In this document: one piece after another, positions 46,280-55,855 of the stretch | How the letters are laid out: every line of letters begins with the position of its first letter | How positions within the stretch are numbered: position 1 is the first letter of the stretch | Source: Thermofontimicrobium_A sp034505795 | GTDB lineage: Bacteria; Zhuqueibacterota; Zhuqueibacteria; Thermofontimicrobiales; Thermofontimicrobiaceae | DNA: 64,000 nt | Reading direction: 5' to 3' | Assembly: GCA_034505795.1 (NCBI GenBank) | Contig: JAPDQM010000001.1 | Span: 1 to 64,000, forward strand | The notes under the pieces: model-generated | Seen by the model: the letters and a program-made list of their open reading frames with translations, nothing else | Database searches by the model: none | What the model was told of the DNA's origin: nothing | Position numbers and translations under genes: made by a program

Positions 46280-46608
46280 AATCTCGCTTCCTTTCAAATT
46301 ATTATGTTCAAATTAGGCAAGAAAGTAAACGAAAGAACCGACACAAAGTTTCTGGAAAATTTTTGGCGAAATAAACCACCTGGTGGTTCAACTACTTATG
46401 CAGTTAATTGATACCCATATTGATTAGCTCTCCCGGATAAAAATTGAGACGTACCGGTTCGACAGCCGGGATAGAAATTGAATAGCAGAAGGTTTGGTGG
46501 AAAAAAATAATTACTCCTGTCAGCTTCTGGCGTGGTGGCGGGTCCTAAGAAAAGCTTTGCTTTCAAGTCAGTCAGAGCGGTAACCTTGGGAACGATTCAA
46601 GACATCGG
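46280..46608. promoter_or_regulatory. 329-bp gap before the beta-barrel gene
   Basis: A candidate minus-strand promoter lies close to the beta-barrel start: TTTACT, 17-bp spacer, CATAAT (about 46305-46335). A perfect palindrome AACCACC-T-GGTGGTT at 46374-46388 could be an operator. There is no gene. Confidence 0.35.
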
Positions 46609-47238
46609 TTACTGTTTTTTGGCCGGGATTTTTCCTATAATATCATAGCCTCGCCGCTCCCAATAGCCAATATGCTGGGTTTTCGAGAATTCGATCCGCT
46701 CGATCCATTTGGCGCTTTTATAGCCCCAAAAACTGGGTACCACCAGCCGCAGCGGGGCGCCATGATCTGGCGGTAGAGGTTTGTCATCCACTTTAAAAGC
46801 TAATAGCACACTGCTATCCATTGCTTGTTCCATGGATAGACTTTCGGAATAGACTTCACCGGAGCAGTGAAAGGTGACAAATTGAGCTTCTGGCAATGGT
46901 TTCACCTGATCGATAAGCGTTTTCAATTTGAGCCCTTCCCAATTTAGCCTTCGCACCGACCAGCGTTCGACACAGTCCAGATCCGAAGTCTGGTGGGTGA
47001 GTGGCATCTTTTTTAAATCATCCAGGCTAAACGACGCGGGATGTTCTACCAATCCGGTGACGGTAAGCCGCCAGGTTAGTGGATCAAAGGGCGGTGGCGT
47101 TTTTTCGACGCTGCGCACTGGCCAAATTCTCCTGGCCAGACTTTTCATCGGGAAAACCAGCCACCCAATCATCCCCATCAAAAGCTGAAGAAATGTCCGC
47201 CGTGTGCTTGTGCCTTCAGGGCCGTTGAAAAATGACAT
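46609..47238 (-). CDS. molybdopterin-dependent oxidoreductase (sulfite oxidase-like), Tat-exported
   Basis: The protein has 209 residues. The N-terminus has a twin-arginine signal (STRRTFLQLLMG) and a hydrophobic stretch. The rest is one sulfite oxidase/MsrP-type molybdenum-cofactor domain: WRLTVTGLVEHPASFSLDDL, the Cys ligand in DLDCVERW (Cys89), HCSGE, DHGAPLRLVVP and FWGYKSAKWI. It lacks the C-terminal dimerisation domain of SorA. It should oxidise or reduce a small substrate in the periplasm. The diheme cytochrome c lipoprotein gene ends 14 bp upstream, giving a likely electron partner. Confidence 0.87.
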   Translation of the reverse strand: MSFFNGPEGTSTRRTFLQLLMGMIGWLVFPMKSLARRIWPVRSVEKTPPPFDPLTWRLTVTGLVEHPASFSLDDLKKMPLTHQTSDLDCVERWSVRRLNWEGLKLKTLIDQVKPLPEAQFVTFHCSGEVYSESLSMEQAMDSSVLLAFKVDDKPLPPDHGAPLRLVVPSFWGYKSAKWIERIEFSKTQHIGYWERRGYDIIGKIPAKKQ

Positions 47239-47252
47239 ACTCTTGGTTCCAT

Positions 47253-48035
47253 TTATCTTGGTTTAGCTACAGCGATCTTTGTCCCTTCGCTCAAAGCGGT
47301 CAGATAGCAACAAAGTGCCACAATTGTTTTGTGATCCAATGGCAGGGGAGTGCCACTCAGGTTCTTTTCGATGCACCAATTGATCTGTTGTTCCAGGGTC
47401 ACCACTTTATCCATTGCCGGGCGAAATTGCGGAAAGGTGGCCGCAACGCCTTTTAATGGAATTATCTGTTGCGCTGTGGCGGATGTGCTTTTTTGGGGCC
47501 TTTCGGCATGACAACTGGCGCAACTCAACCCATTGCTCCCGAGCCGGTTATCGAGAAAAATAGCTTTTCCCTGGTTTACCCAATCATCCTTGTAATCTTT
47601 TGGGCCCTCCATGCGGATGGTTTTGCCATTGGCCAGAAAGGTGACATATAGCACGAGAGCATTGGCATCGTCACTGCCCAGTTCCCAGGGCTGGCCTTTG
47701 CTCTCGTTGACGACGGCAAAATTATGCGTCATCGATAGCGTGGCCATGGTTCGGAGCACGTGTTTGTAGCGCGGATAATTCTCGGCGCGTGTAATTTCGC
47801 CGTGTGGATGGCAGGATTCACAACTGCGGCCATTGCTGCCAAGATTGGGATCGAACCACATCTGACGCCCCTTTGCCAATGCTTGTTGCTCGGCAGCCAG
47901 CGCTTTTTCCGATTTTGGTTCGGCTTTTTTTCGTTGTGCTCCTTGCGAGCCACAACCCGAGAGAAAAAGACATTGCGACAGCAACATGATGATCGAGACG
48001 ACAATCGCTACGGTTCGCGCGTGGTTTAACGACAT
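47253..48035 (-). CDS. diheme c-type cytochrome lipoprotein (SoxA/TsdA-like)
   Basis: The protein has 260 residues with AGGATG before the ATG. A lipoprotein signal ends at LSGC (Cys28). Two heme sites are clear: CESCH (Cys72-His76) and CASCH (Cys172-His176), each after the same WF/F-D-x-x-LGSNGxSC pattern, so the protein is a tandem duplication. The C-terminal part LEQQINWCIEKNLSGTPLPL resembles the end of SoxA/TsdA-type cytochromes. It sits in the periplasm and likely passes electrons from the molybdopterin enzyme encoded next. Confidence 0.88.
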   Translation of the reverse strand: MSLNHARTVAIVVSIIMLLSQCLFLSGCGSQGAQRKKAEPKSEKALAAEQQALAKGRQMWFDPNLGSNGRSCESCHPHGEITRAENYPRYKHVLRTMATLSMTHNFAVVNESKGQPWELGSDDANALVLYVTFLANGKTIRMEGPKDYKDDWVNQGKAIFLDNRLGSNGLSCASCHAERPQKSTSATAQQIIPLKGVAATFPQFRPAMDKVVTLEQQINWCIEKNLSGTPLPLDHKTIVALCCYLTALSEGTKIAVAKPR

Positions 48036-48187
48036 AACATTTCATCCTAACTTGCTTAAACCCGGTCTAATCGTTTTGAATGATTGAACAGAAGGAGGAA
48101 TTAAAATGTTCCTGAAACGATTGTCTATTAATGCTGCACGTTACCTGGTCAGACTGAGTCCTTGATGTGATGCAACAAAATTTTTTC

Positions 48188-48216
48188 TTGACTTTTTGGG
48201 AAGAAATTATTATTAA
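48188..48216 (+). promoter_or_regulatory. sigma-70 promoter for htpG
   Basis: TTGACT at 48188-48193, a 17-bp spacer and TATTAA at 48211-48216, about 70 bp before the start codon. No CIRCE element is seen, so heat control by HrcA is not indicated. Confidence 0.65.
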
Positions 48217-48286
48217 TACGCACTTTCATTGGTATGAACTCACAGGGAAAATGATTGGATGTGATCGAAATACGGAGGTGTGAATT

Positions 48287-50215
48287 ATGGAAGAAGTAAA
48301 GACCGAAACCAAAACTTATAAATTTAAAGCCGAAGTCAAACAGTTACTGGATATTCTGGCCAAATCCCTATATACTAATCGAGAAGTTTTTGTGCGCGAA
48401 TTGGTATCCAATGCCTCTGATGCGTTGGATAAGGTGCGATTTGAAAGCTTGCGAGGAACGGAAATCTATCAACCCGACCTACCATTCGAGATCAGCATCG
48501 AACTCGACAAAGAGAAGAAGACGTTCACTATTACCGATACAGGCATTGGTATGACGCGGGATGAGCTGATCAAGAATATTGGCACGATCGCGCATTCTGG
48601 CTCGGCAGAATTTTTGAAAAGTGCAGTTAAAGACACGCCCCAGGGACCCACGTTGATTGGCCAGTTTGGGGTCGGCTTTTATTCGGTCTACATGGTGGCA
48701 GATAATGTGGTCATTACGACGCGGTCGTATTTGAAAGATGAAATCGCGTGGCAGTGGCAAAGCGATGGGACCGGCAGCTACACGATCGAGTCGGTGGGAC
48801 AAGCGCCGCGGGGAACGAAGATTGTGGTGCACCTGAAGGACGATGCGGTTGAGTTTGCCGAAAAATTCCGGATCGAAACAGTGATCAGGAAATATTCCAA
48901 TTTCGTACCTTTTCCGATCAAATTGGCTGGTGAACAGGTGAATAAAATTTCGGCCATCTGGCGGGAGCCGAAAACAGCCATCAAAGATGAACAATATCAG
49001 GAGTTCTATAAGTTTTTTGCCAATACCTCGGAAGAACCATTGAGCTGGCTCCATTTTACCGCCGATGCGCCGATTCAATTGAACGCCTTACTTTTCTTTC
49101 CTAAGACGAATTATGAAATATTGGGCTTCAGTCCTCGAGAGCATGGCGTGAATTTATTCGTCAAGCGCATTCTGATCCAGACTGAGAATAAGGATCTGCT
49201 GCCGCCGTATTTGCGCTTCGTAAAGGGTGTGGTGGACACAGAAGACCTGCCACTGAATATCTCCCGAGAAACGCTGCAGGAGAACATGACCATCATCAAA
49301 ATCCGCAGCCTGCTGGTCAAGCGTATTCTGTCGCACCTGGCGGATATGGCCAAGGATGAAGCCGACAAATATCAAGCATTCTGGCAGCAATTTGGTCGAG
49401 TCCTGAAAGAGGGCTACACCGATTTTTCAAATCGTGAAAAAGTCGCTGAACTCTTTCGGTATAATTCTTCCATCCATACTGATGAAGATGGTCTGTGTTC
49501 ACTGGACGATTATACTGGTCGCATGAAGGATGGTCAGGCAGAAATTTACTATCTTTCCGGAGCTAATCGGGAGGCGATCGAGCGCAATCCGCACCTGGAA
49601 ATTTTCAAGCGCAAAGGAATCGAAGTGCTCTATTGCTTTGATCCCATCGATGAATTTGTCTTTGCTGGCTTATCCGAGTTCAAGAAGAAAAAACTGGTCT
49701 CGGCTGATCAGGCCGATTTAAAGGCATTGCAGGAAATAAAAACCGGCGACGGGCAGCCAGAACAAGAAACGGCTAAGGAGGAACTGAAAAAGCGCGACCG
49801 CCGGGAGCTGGAAAAACTGTGCACTCGGATCAAAAATATTCTGGGTGACCGCGTGGAGGAGGTTCGGCTGTCGGATCGACTAACGGATAGCCCGGCGGTT
49901 CTGGTGTCTAAGGATACTGGCATTTCGTCCCAGATGCAAAAAATCTTGCAGGTGATTCACCAGGACACGCCACCGCTCAAGAAGATATTGGAGATCAATG
50001 GCAGCCACGATCTTGTCTTGAACATGCTAAGCATTTTTCAACATGATCCCAAAGACCCCTATCTGGAAAAAGCGGTAACGGAACTGTTTTATAGCGTCCA
50101 ATTGCAGGATGGCTTTGTGCTCGATCCCTACCAGATGGTAAGCGGCATGCAATCGTTATTGCTCGATGCCACGGGGTGGTATCTCAAGGATAAAAATTGG
50201 TCAAAGGAGACATGA
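48287..50215 (+). CDS. htpG: molecular chaperone HtpG (Hsp90)
   Basis: The protein has 642 residues, full length, with GGAGGTG before the ATG. The GHKL ATPase domain shows ELVSNASDALDK, DTGIGMT, GTIAHSGSAEF and GQFGVGFYSVYMVAD. The middle domain contains the family stretch LPLNISRETLQEN. The linker and the C-terminal dimerisation domain follow; the segment after about residue 490 (EQETAKEELKKRDRRELEK) is highly charged. It is a cytoplasmic ATP-dependent chaperone. The bidirectional terminator at 50363 lies downstream. Confidence 0.97.
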   Translation: MEEVKTETKTYKFKAEVKQLLDILAKSLYTNREVFVRELVSNASDALDKVRFESLRGTEIYQPDLPFEISIELDKEKKTFTITDTGIGMTRDELIKNIGTIAHSGSAEFLKSAVKDTPQGPTLIGQFGVGFYSVYMVADNVVITTRSYLKDEIAWQWQSDGTGSYTIESVGQAPRGTKIVVHLKDDAVEFAEKFRIETVIRKYSNFVPFPIKLAGEQVNKISAIWREPKTAIKDEQYQEFYKFFANTSEEPLSWLHFTADAPIQLNALLFFPKTNYEILGFSPREHGVNLFVKRILIQTENKDLLPPYLRFVKGVVDTEDLPLNISRETLQENMTIIKIRSLLVKRILSHLADMAKDEADKYQAFWQQFGRVLKEGYTDFSNREKVAELFRYNSSIHTDEDGLCSLDDYTGRMKDGQAEIYYLSGANREAIERNPHLEIFKRKGIEVLYCFDPIDEFVFAGLSEFKKKKLVSADQADLKALQEIKTGDGQPEQETAKEELKKRDRRELEKLCTRIKNILGDRVEEVRLSDRLTDSPAVLVSKDTGISSQMQKILQVIHQDTPPLKKILEINGSHDLVLNMLSIFQHDPKDPYLEKAVTELFYSVQLQDGFVLDPYQMVSGMQSLLLDATGWYLKDKNWSKET

Positions 50216-50362
50216 TTTGGAAATGCTGCAATTGACAGCGCCAATCAATTGGCTGGTTGGTACAGCAACATTCTTATCTGCTATGATTGATCGAATGACA
50301 GATGAACTGTTGCCGATGTGTTCTTGACTCAGAATAAGATTTTTAGGTAAGGTTTTAAAAGC

Positions 50363-50397
50363 AAAACGGGAACAGCTAATCCATCTGTTCCCGTTTT
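50363..50397 (+). terminator. bidirectional terminator between htpG and pepD
   Basis: AAAACGGGAACAG (50363-50375) pairs perfectly with CTGTTCCCGTTTT (50385-50397) around 9 nt. T follows on both strands, so it can stop the convergent htpG and pepD transcripts. Confidence 0.9.
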
Positions 50398-50441
50398 CAT
50401 GACTATTATGAAGAAGCACGTTTTGCGGAGAAAAGCTATAA

Positions 50442-51914
50442 CTACGCCATCGCCTGCGCCGTCTTCAACTCTTTCAACAACGCCACCAGAAAGTCCCACA
50501 CTTTGCCAATAGCGCTGATTTTAATTTTTTCATCCGGCGAGTGGGGATTTTTCAGGTCAGGTCCGATAGAAATCATATCCATTCCCGGATTGCGATCGCC
50601 GATGATGCCGCATTCCAGACCTGCGTGGATGACTTCAACTACTGGCTCTTTATGGAACAACCGCTGGTACAGCTTTTTGCTTTTATCCAGGAGCGGCGAA
50701 TCCATTTTGGGCGGCCAGGGTGGATAGCCATCACCACTCGCCGCGGTGCCGCCGGCCAACCGGGCAATAGCTTCGATGCGGTTGGTATGGGCTTTCAGCC
50801 GTGAAACCACTGAACTCCTCTGGCTGCTCAGCAGTTTTGCAGTTTGATTTTCAATCTTAATATTGGCGACATTATTCGACGTTTCGACCAGCCCTGGAAT
50901 ATCGGTGGACATGGCAGCTACGCCATGGGGCAGTGCCAGAATGAGATCGATTAACCGCTGAGCATCTTTTGGGGTGATTGCCTGCTGAAATTTGCTATCG
51001 GTGACAGGGTCGAAGATCAATTTTAAATCCGGGTCAGTGTTCTTGAATTCATTTTTCAATATGTGTTCCATTTCAGCGATGGCTTGTTTGCATTCAGTTT
51101 CATCTTTGGGCTGAATGAAAATAACCGCTTCGCAGTCGCGAGGAATGGCGTTATGGGCACGGCCGCCGGAGAAGTCTGCCAGCCGCAGATTGACCTTCGA
51201 TTGCAAAAGATCCAATACGCGTGCGAGTACTTTTATGGCATTGGCGCGTTCTTCTTTGATATTGACACCGGAATGACCGCCTTTCATGCCGCCCGCCTGC
51301 AACTTATAGGGTTTGTAAGTGGCGGGGATTTTTTCAAAGGCCAGTGGCAGATCAATTTTGGTATTTACTCCGCCGGCGCAACCTACTGTGAATACCCCTT
51401 CGTCCTCAGAATCCAGATTGATCAAAATTTTGCCCTCAATAAAGCCTGGTTCCAGGGCATTAGCCCCGGTGAGGCCGGTTTCTTCGTCGACCGTAAACAA
51501 TAATTCCAGCGGCGGATGCTGAATTTTTTGATCCAGCGCAGCGGTCATGGCCATGGCGATGGCAATTCCATTGTCAGCACCGAGGGTGGTGCCATCGGCT
51601 TTCAGCCAATCGCCATCAAAAACCAATTTAATCGCATCTTTAGAAAAATCGTGGGTAGATTCTGGCGTCTTCTCGCAGACCATGTCCATGTGACCCTGCA
51701 ACACAACTATCGGGGCTGCTTCATAACCCGGTGAGGCAGGCACTTTGATCACAATATTGCCAACCTTGTCGGTTCGAGTTTGGAAATGGTGTTGCTGGGC
51801 CCAGTTGAGCAGCCAGGTGCGAATCTTATCCTCGTGCTTGGAACAGCGGGGGATCTTGGTAATTTCAGTGAACCATTTGATAATTTCATTGGTCGCTTCA
51901 TGTTCAAATTTCAT
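50442..51914 (-). CDS. pepD: aminoacyl-histidine dipeptidase (PepD, M20)
   Basis: The protein has 490 residues from ATG 51914, with GGAGG six bases upstream; a start at 51926 is less likely. The M20 metallopeptidase motifs are in order: VVLQGHMDMVCEK, LGADNGIAIAMAM, VDEETGLTGA and the lid-domain insert (about 200-380), then AGLECGIIGDRNPGMDMISIGP near the end. It cleaves dipeptides such as Xaa-His in the cytoplasm. A promoter on the minus strand lies 215 bp upstream, leaving a long leader. Confidence 0.95.
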   Translation of the reverse strand: MKFEHEATNEIIKWFTEITKIPRCSKHEDKIRTWLLNWAQQHHFQTRTDKVGNIVIKVPASPGYEAAPIVVLQGHMDMVCEKTPESTHDFSKDAIKLVFDGDWLKADGTTLGADNGIAIAMAMTAALDQKIQHPPLELLFTVDEETGLTGANALEPGFIEGKILINLDSEDEGVFTVGCAGGVNTKIDLPLAFEKIPATYKPYKLQAGGMKGGHSGVNIKEERANAIKVLARVLDLLQSKVNLRLADFSGGRAHNAIPRDCEAVIFIQPKDETECKQAIAEMEHILKNEFKNTDPDLKLIFDPVTDSKFQQAITPKDAQRLIDLILALPHGVAAMSTDIPGLVETSNNVANIKIENQTAKLLSSQRSSVVSRLKAHTNRIEAIARLAGGTAASGDGYPPWPPKMDSPLLDKSKKLYQRLFHKEPVVEVIHAGLECGIIGDRNPGMDMISIGPDLKNPHSPDEKIKISAIGKVWDFLVALLKELKTAQAMA

Positions 51915-52130
51915 CACGTCCTCCATAATTTTGGATCGCTATGTATTGGCCTGGGTTTGCAGGATTATCATTCAACGAAGATTTGCTTGATTTATTTTGC
52001 TCCTTGCTTGATTGAACAATGGCCGCCGATAATAGTTCAATGAGTAACATAATGCAGCCACAAATCGGTGACAACGTTGTCGTTAATGGTCGAAAAACTA
52101 ACATTCTTTATTTCGGGTCATTGGCAACCT

Positions 52131-52159
52131 AATATAGCTAATTCAACACTCTTTGTCAA
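52131..52159 (-). promoter_or_regulatory. sigma-70 promoter for pepD
   Basis: On the minus strand TTGACA (52159-52154), a 17-bp spacer and TATATT (52136-52131). Confidence 0.75.
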
Positions 52160-52272
52160 GCAAAAAGCTTACTCTGCTGAAAATCAGATGACATAGCAAG
52201 CTGGCTGCCTGGAACTGATATTTAATCTGCCTGCTGCCGAGCCACAGCAGGTGATGGAAGCTGAAAAATTGC

Positions 52273-52301
52273 TTGCATTTTTTAGATTGAATTGCTATAT
52301 T
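52273..52301 (+). promoter_or_regulatory. sigma-70 promoter for the PpiD/SurA-like gene
   Basis: TTGCAT at 52273-52278, a 17-bp spacer and TATATT at 52296-52301, about 70 bp before the start codon. AAGGAG precedes the ATG. Confidence 0.7.
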
Positions 52302-52372
52302 GAAGGTTTACAATTCATGAGTCAAAGTCATATTTAGATTGATTTATTTTAGCATGTCAAAGGAGCAATGTT

Positions 52373-54187
52373 ATGCCGGTAATGCATAAGATGAGAGAGA
52401 ACACGCATATTATTTTGTTCTTTCTGTTGGTCATGTTTCTGTTGAGTATGACGATCGGTGGTCTGGTTGGTGGAGCCGATATTACGCATCTTTTCGGCCG
52501 ACGACCAGATACGATCCTGTCGGTCAATGGCGAAAATATCTCCGCGCAATATTACGATCAATTCCATAAACGCCAATATGATCTGTATCGACAGCAGAAC
52601 CAGAAAGATCCCCAGGGATATGAACAACAGCAATTGGAAGATGAAATCTGGGAGTCGTTGATTCGGGATGTGTTATTGCGTCAGGCCGCTGAAAAGATGA
52701 ATATTAAAGTGACCAAAGAGGAGATCAAGTATTATTTTGAGAATCCACCCGCGTTTCTGCGTCAGGATCCGAATTTTCTGGATGAGCAGGGCAATTTTGA
52801 TATGAAAAAATATCAAGCGGCATTGAATGATGAGCGCAATGTGCAATATTGGGATAACATCCAGGCATATCTTGAAGCGACGTTGCCCTTCAACAAAATT
52901 TACCAACAGGTGCAGTCGTCCGTATTTGTAACCGATGAGGAAGTGCGGCAGGAATACCTCAAGCAAAATCAAAAAGTGCGGGTCAAGTATGTGACGTTCG
53001 ATCTGGTGAGTTTCAAGGTTGAAGATTCGGCGATCAGCGCCAAAGACATCGAAAAATATTACAACGAGCATCAGGAAAGCTATAAGGAAGAGGAGAAGCG
53101 AAAGATCCAATATGTGATGTTCAATCTGGTGCCTTCGGCTGCAGATTCTGAAGAGGTCGTGGCCACCGCTGAGTCATTGATCGACAGCTTGCGAGAAGGG
53201 AGCGACTTTGCCACTTTAGCCAAAACCTATTCTGAGGATCCTGGATCGGCGCAAAATGGTGGTGATCTCAACTATTTCGAGCGCGGTATGATGACGAAGC
53301 CGTTCGAGGAAGCCGCTTTTGCCGCTAAGGTCGGTGATGTGGTAGGCCCGGTCGTCACGCAATTTGGGGTTCACGTGATAAAGGTCGAGGATAGGAAAAC
53401 TGAGGATGGCAAAGAAAAAGTTAAAGCTCGACACATCCTGCTGAAGTTTAAGCCATCCAATAACACGATCGAAGCTGCGCGGGACAATGCCAATTATTTT
53501 CTGGAAAATGCCAATGAGGTCGGATTCGATGCCGCGGTCGTCGCAGAGAAATTGAAGGTGGACACCACCGATTATTTTGCCAATACCGGTTTTATTCCCC
53601 GGCTGGGCGTGCAGCGACAGATGGTTGATGCTATCTTCCACGCCAAAGTTGGTAAAATGAGCCGGGTGCATTATATCGAAGATCGAGGCTATATCATCTA
53701 TCAACTGCTGGCAATTCAGAAAGCACGGGTGAAGCCGCTCAAGGACGTGGAGGCGGCTATCCGTAGTACTCTGAAACGCGAAAAACAAAAAGCATTGGCT
53801 GAACAAGCGGCGCAGCAATTTCGACAGAAAATTCAGAATCCCGATGACTTTGAACTCATCGCACAACAAAGCTCGCTCAACATTGTGGAGACAGAGCCAT
53901 TTACGCTCACCGGTTTTGTGCGCAACTTTGGTCGAGAACCGAAATTTAACGGTGCGGCCTTTCGATTGAATGTGGGCGAAGTTTCGCCGGTGATCTCTGG
54001 TGTGCGAGGCGCTTTCGTTTTGAAGGTGATCGAAAAAACGCCCTTTGATGAAACTGATTTTCTAACGAAAAAGGAAAATCTCACCAGAGAATTGTATGAG
54101 AAAAAGCAACAAGCGGTTTACAAAGACTGGTATGAGAATTTGAAAGAAAATGCTAAGATCAAAGATTACCGTTATATATTTTTCTAA
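52373..54187 (+). CDS. membrane-anchored peptidyl-prolyl isomerase (PpiD/SurA-like)
   Basis: The protein has 604 residues. One N-terminal transmembrane helix (about residues 12-30) anchors it, followed by a SurA_N-like chaperone region (ILSVNGENISAQYYDQFHKRQ). A parvulin domain at about 240-345 contains YSEDPGSAQNGGDLNYFERGMM and VGPVVTQFGVHVIKV. A second partial parvulin-like part follows (ARHILLKF...). It should help fold proteins on their way to the outer membrane, in line with the many barrels in this window. It is monocistronic in its own region. Confidence 0.9.
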   Translation: MPVMHKMRENTHIILFFLLVMFLLSMTIGGLVGGADITHLFGRRPDTILSVNGENISAQYYDQFHKRQYDLYRQQNQKDPQGYEQQQLEDEIWESLIRDVLLRQAAEKMNIKVTKEEIKYYFENPPAFLRQDPNFLDEQGNFDMKKYQAALNDERNVQYWDNIQAYLEATLPFNKIYQQVQSSVFVTDEEVRQEYLKQNQKVRVKYVTFDLVSFKVEDSAISAKDIEKYYNEHQESYKEEEKRKIQYVMFNLVPSAADSEEVVATAESLIDSLREGSDFATLAKTYSEDPGSAQNGGDLNYFERGMMTKPFEEAAFAAKVGDVVGPVVTQFGVHVIKVEDRKTEDGKEKVKARHILLKFKPSNNTIEAARDNANYFLENANEVGFDAAVVAEKLKVDTTDYFANTGFIPRLGVQRQMVDAIFHAKVGKMSRVHYIEDRGYIIYQLLAIQKARVKPLKDVEAAIRSTLKREKQKALAEQAAQQFRQKIQNPDDFELIAQQSSLNIVETEPFTLTGFVRNFGREPKFNGAAFRLNVGEVSPVISGVRGAFVLKVIEKTPFDETDFLTKKENLTRELYEKKQQAVYKDWYENLKENAKIKDYRYIFF

Positions 54188-54362
54188 CTGACAGGTGATT
54201 ATTGATGAGAACGGGGACTGGTTGGTTGATGGTATGAGCGAGGCTGCCATCGGCTGGCTTAGTCCCCAATTCGTTGATGCGCTTTTTTCTCAGTACATGC
54301 ATGAGAATTATACTTGACCAGGTTAGCAAGCGCAGATGCAGTCAAGAGGGAGAGAGAACGTG

Positions 54363-55091
54363 ATGAATGTACCAATAAAGCCGATTTATCTTTTTGCGGA
54401 TAGTCAGCTACTGTTCTGGAAATCTGATGGGCATTTATTTCTGGAAACATTAAAAGATCACCTTGCCGCTGCTGATCCCAAAGCGGCTTACATTGGGGCT
54501 GCCAATGGCGATAATCCAGAATTTTTTGAAATTTTCAAATCAGCCATGGAGGGCATTGGCATTACCAATTGTCGCATGATTCAGTCTCAATTTTCAGCCG
54601 CGGACCATGATTATCTGGCAGAAGCAGATCTTATCCTGCTGGCTGGTGGAGAGTTGAAAAGAGGCTGGGATATTCTGGTCAAAACCGGCATGAGGGATTT
54701 GGTCATTAAGAAATACTACGCCGGTGCTACACTTATTGGAATATCAGCCGGAGCTGTTCAATTGTGTCTCGGCGGCTGGGCCGATGGCGATATGTTCGTG
54801 GATAATTTTATCTATACGTTTAAATTGACTCCATTGCTGCTTGGCACTCATGAGGAGAAAGAGGATTGGAGGCGCTTGCGAAAATCAGTCCGGGTCATGG
54901 GCAACCGCATCAAAGCCATCGGCGTTTCTGCCGGAGGTGGGTTAATTTACTACCCGGACCATACGCTGGAACCGATTCGGTTTCCGGTTCATGAATTTGT
55001 GGTCAAAAATAATAAGCTGGTTTATTGCCTGGTATATCCGCCCACCGGGAATGAGAGAGAATGTACTGAAGAACTCATGATGCTTCATTAA
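54363..55091 (+). CDS. peptidase S51-like protein (cyanophycinase/peptidase E type)
   Basis: The protein has 242 residues from ATG 54363, behind AAGAGGGAGAG; the ATG at 54336 is less likely. The nucleophile elbow GISAGA carries the catalytic Ser, as in peptidase E and cyanophycinase, not the Cys of glutamine amidotransferases. LILLAGGELKRGWDIL and GVSAGGGLIYYPDHT support the fold. It is a cytoplasmic serine peptidase for Asp-containing peptides or similar. It opens an operon with AlaX and PhzF genes (gaps of 27 and 23 bp). Confidence 0.82.
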   Translation: MNVPIKPIYLFADSQLLFWKSDGHLFLETLKDHLAAADPKAAYIGAANGDNPEFFEIFKSAMEGIGITNCRMIQSQFSAADHDYLAEADLILLAGGELKRGWDILVKTGMRDLVIKKYYAGATLIGISAGAVQLCLGGWADGDMFVDNFIYTFKLTPLLLGTHEEKEDWRRLRKSVRVMGNRIKAIGVSAGGGLIYYPDHTLEPIRFPVHEFVVKNNKLVYCLVYPPTGNERECTEELMMLH

Positions 55092-55118
55092 CGATTTCTA
55101 CCTTAAGGTGATAAGCGA

Positions 55119-55832
55119 ATGACCGAGTTGCTGTTTCAGACAGATAGCTATATTAAAAATTTTCCAGCGACAGTGGTCGCAATTAATACTGAAGAAAATG
55201 CGATTGGTCTGGATCGCACCGCTTTTTATCCCGGCGGAGGCGGCCAGCCGTGTGATATTGGTCACATCCAGGTAGACGACCTCCTGCTGCCGGTTACCAA
55301 AGTCAAATCTATTGACGGTGTGGTCTGGCATTGGATCGATGGTAAACTACCGGCAATGGGTGCTCAAGTGACGGGTCATCTCAATTGGGATTATCGGTAT
55401 CAATTGATGCGCACGCATACGGCGCTGCATATCCTTTGCGGAGTGGTCTGGCGAGATTATGGCGCCCAGGTGACCGGCGGCAATATGGAACCGCTTCAGG
55501 GACGAATGGATTTTGAGTTTGAATCGTTGCAAAAAGAATTGGTGCATGAGATCGAGGAAAAGGTCAACCTGGAAGTGAAACAGGGTCGGGAAGTTCGGGT
55601 GAAAATTTTGCCGAGGGCAGAGGCGTTCAAAATCCCGGACCTGATTCGTACCAAAATCAATCTGTTGCCTGAGCAAATCCAGCAGGTACGAACGGTAGAA
55701 ATCGTCGGATTGGATTTACAAGCCGATGGCGGTACTCATGTGGCCAACACCCGCGAGGTAGGTTATATTCGGGTGGTGGATTACAAAAGCAAAGGCCAGA
55801 TCAATAAACGAATTTACATTCAGTTGGAATAA
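55119..55832 (+). CDS. alaX: alanyl-tRNA editing protein AlaX
   Basis: The protein has 237 residues, the AlaX-M size. The opening DRTAFYPGGGGQPCDIG is the family signature. The zinc-binding editing site has HTALH (HxxxH) and GLDLQADGGTHVANTREVG, where the Cys of alanyl-tRNA synthetase is Asp; the change occurs in many AlaX proteins, as I recall them. It hydrolyses Ser or Gly wrongly attached to tRNA-Ala in the cytoplasm. It is the middle gene of the S51-AlaX-PhzF operon. Confidence 0.92.
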   Translation: MTELLFQTDSYIKNFPATVVAINTEENAIGLDRTAFYPGGGGQPCDIGHIQVDDLLLPVTKVKSIDGVVWHWIDGKLPAMGAQVTGHLNWDYRYQLMRTHTALHILCGVVWRDYGAQVTGGNMEPLQGRMDFEFESLQKELVHEIEEKVNLEVKQGREVRVKILPRAEAFKIPDLIRTKINLLPEQIQQVRTVEIVGLDLQADGGTHVANTREVGYIRVVDYKSKGQINKRIYIQLE

Positions 55833-55855
55833 TTGTCAACCCATTGAAAATTGCC

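Larger units (their letters stand above)
51915..52372. other. divergent intergenic stretch with two promoters
   Basis: It contains the minus-strand pepD promoter (52131-52159) and the plus-strand promoter of the foldase gene (52273-52301). Between pepD and its promoter is a leader of about 215 bases with no recognised regulatory RNA. There is no gene. Confidence 0.55.

Noticed and set aside
48479..49078. 199-codon minus-strand frame inside htpG
   Set aside because: Antisense shadow of a highly conserved chaperone gene.
53216..53869. 217-codon minus-strand frame opposite the foldase gene
   Set aside because: Antisense shadow of a recognised PpiD/SurA-like gene; no ribosome site.
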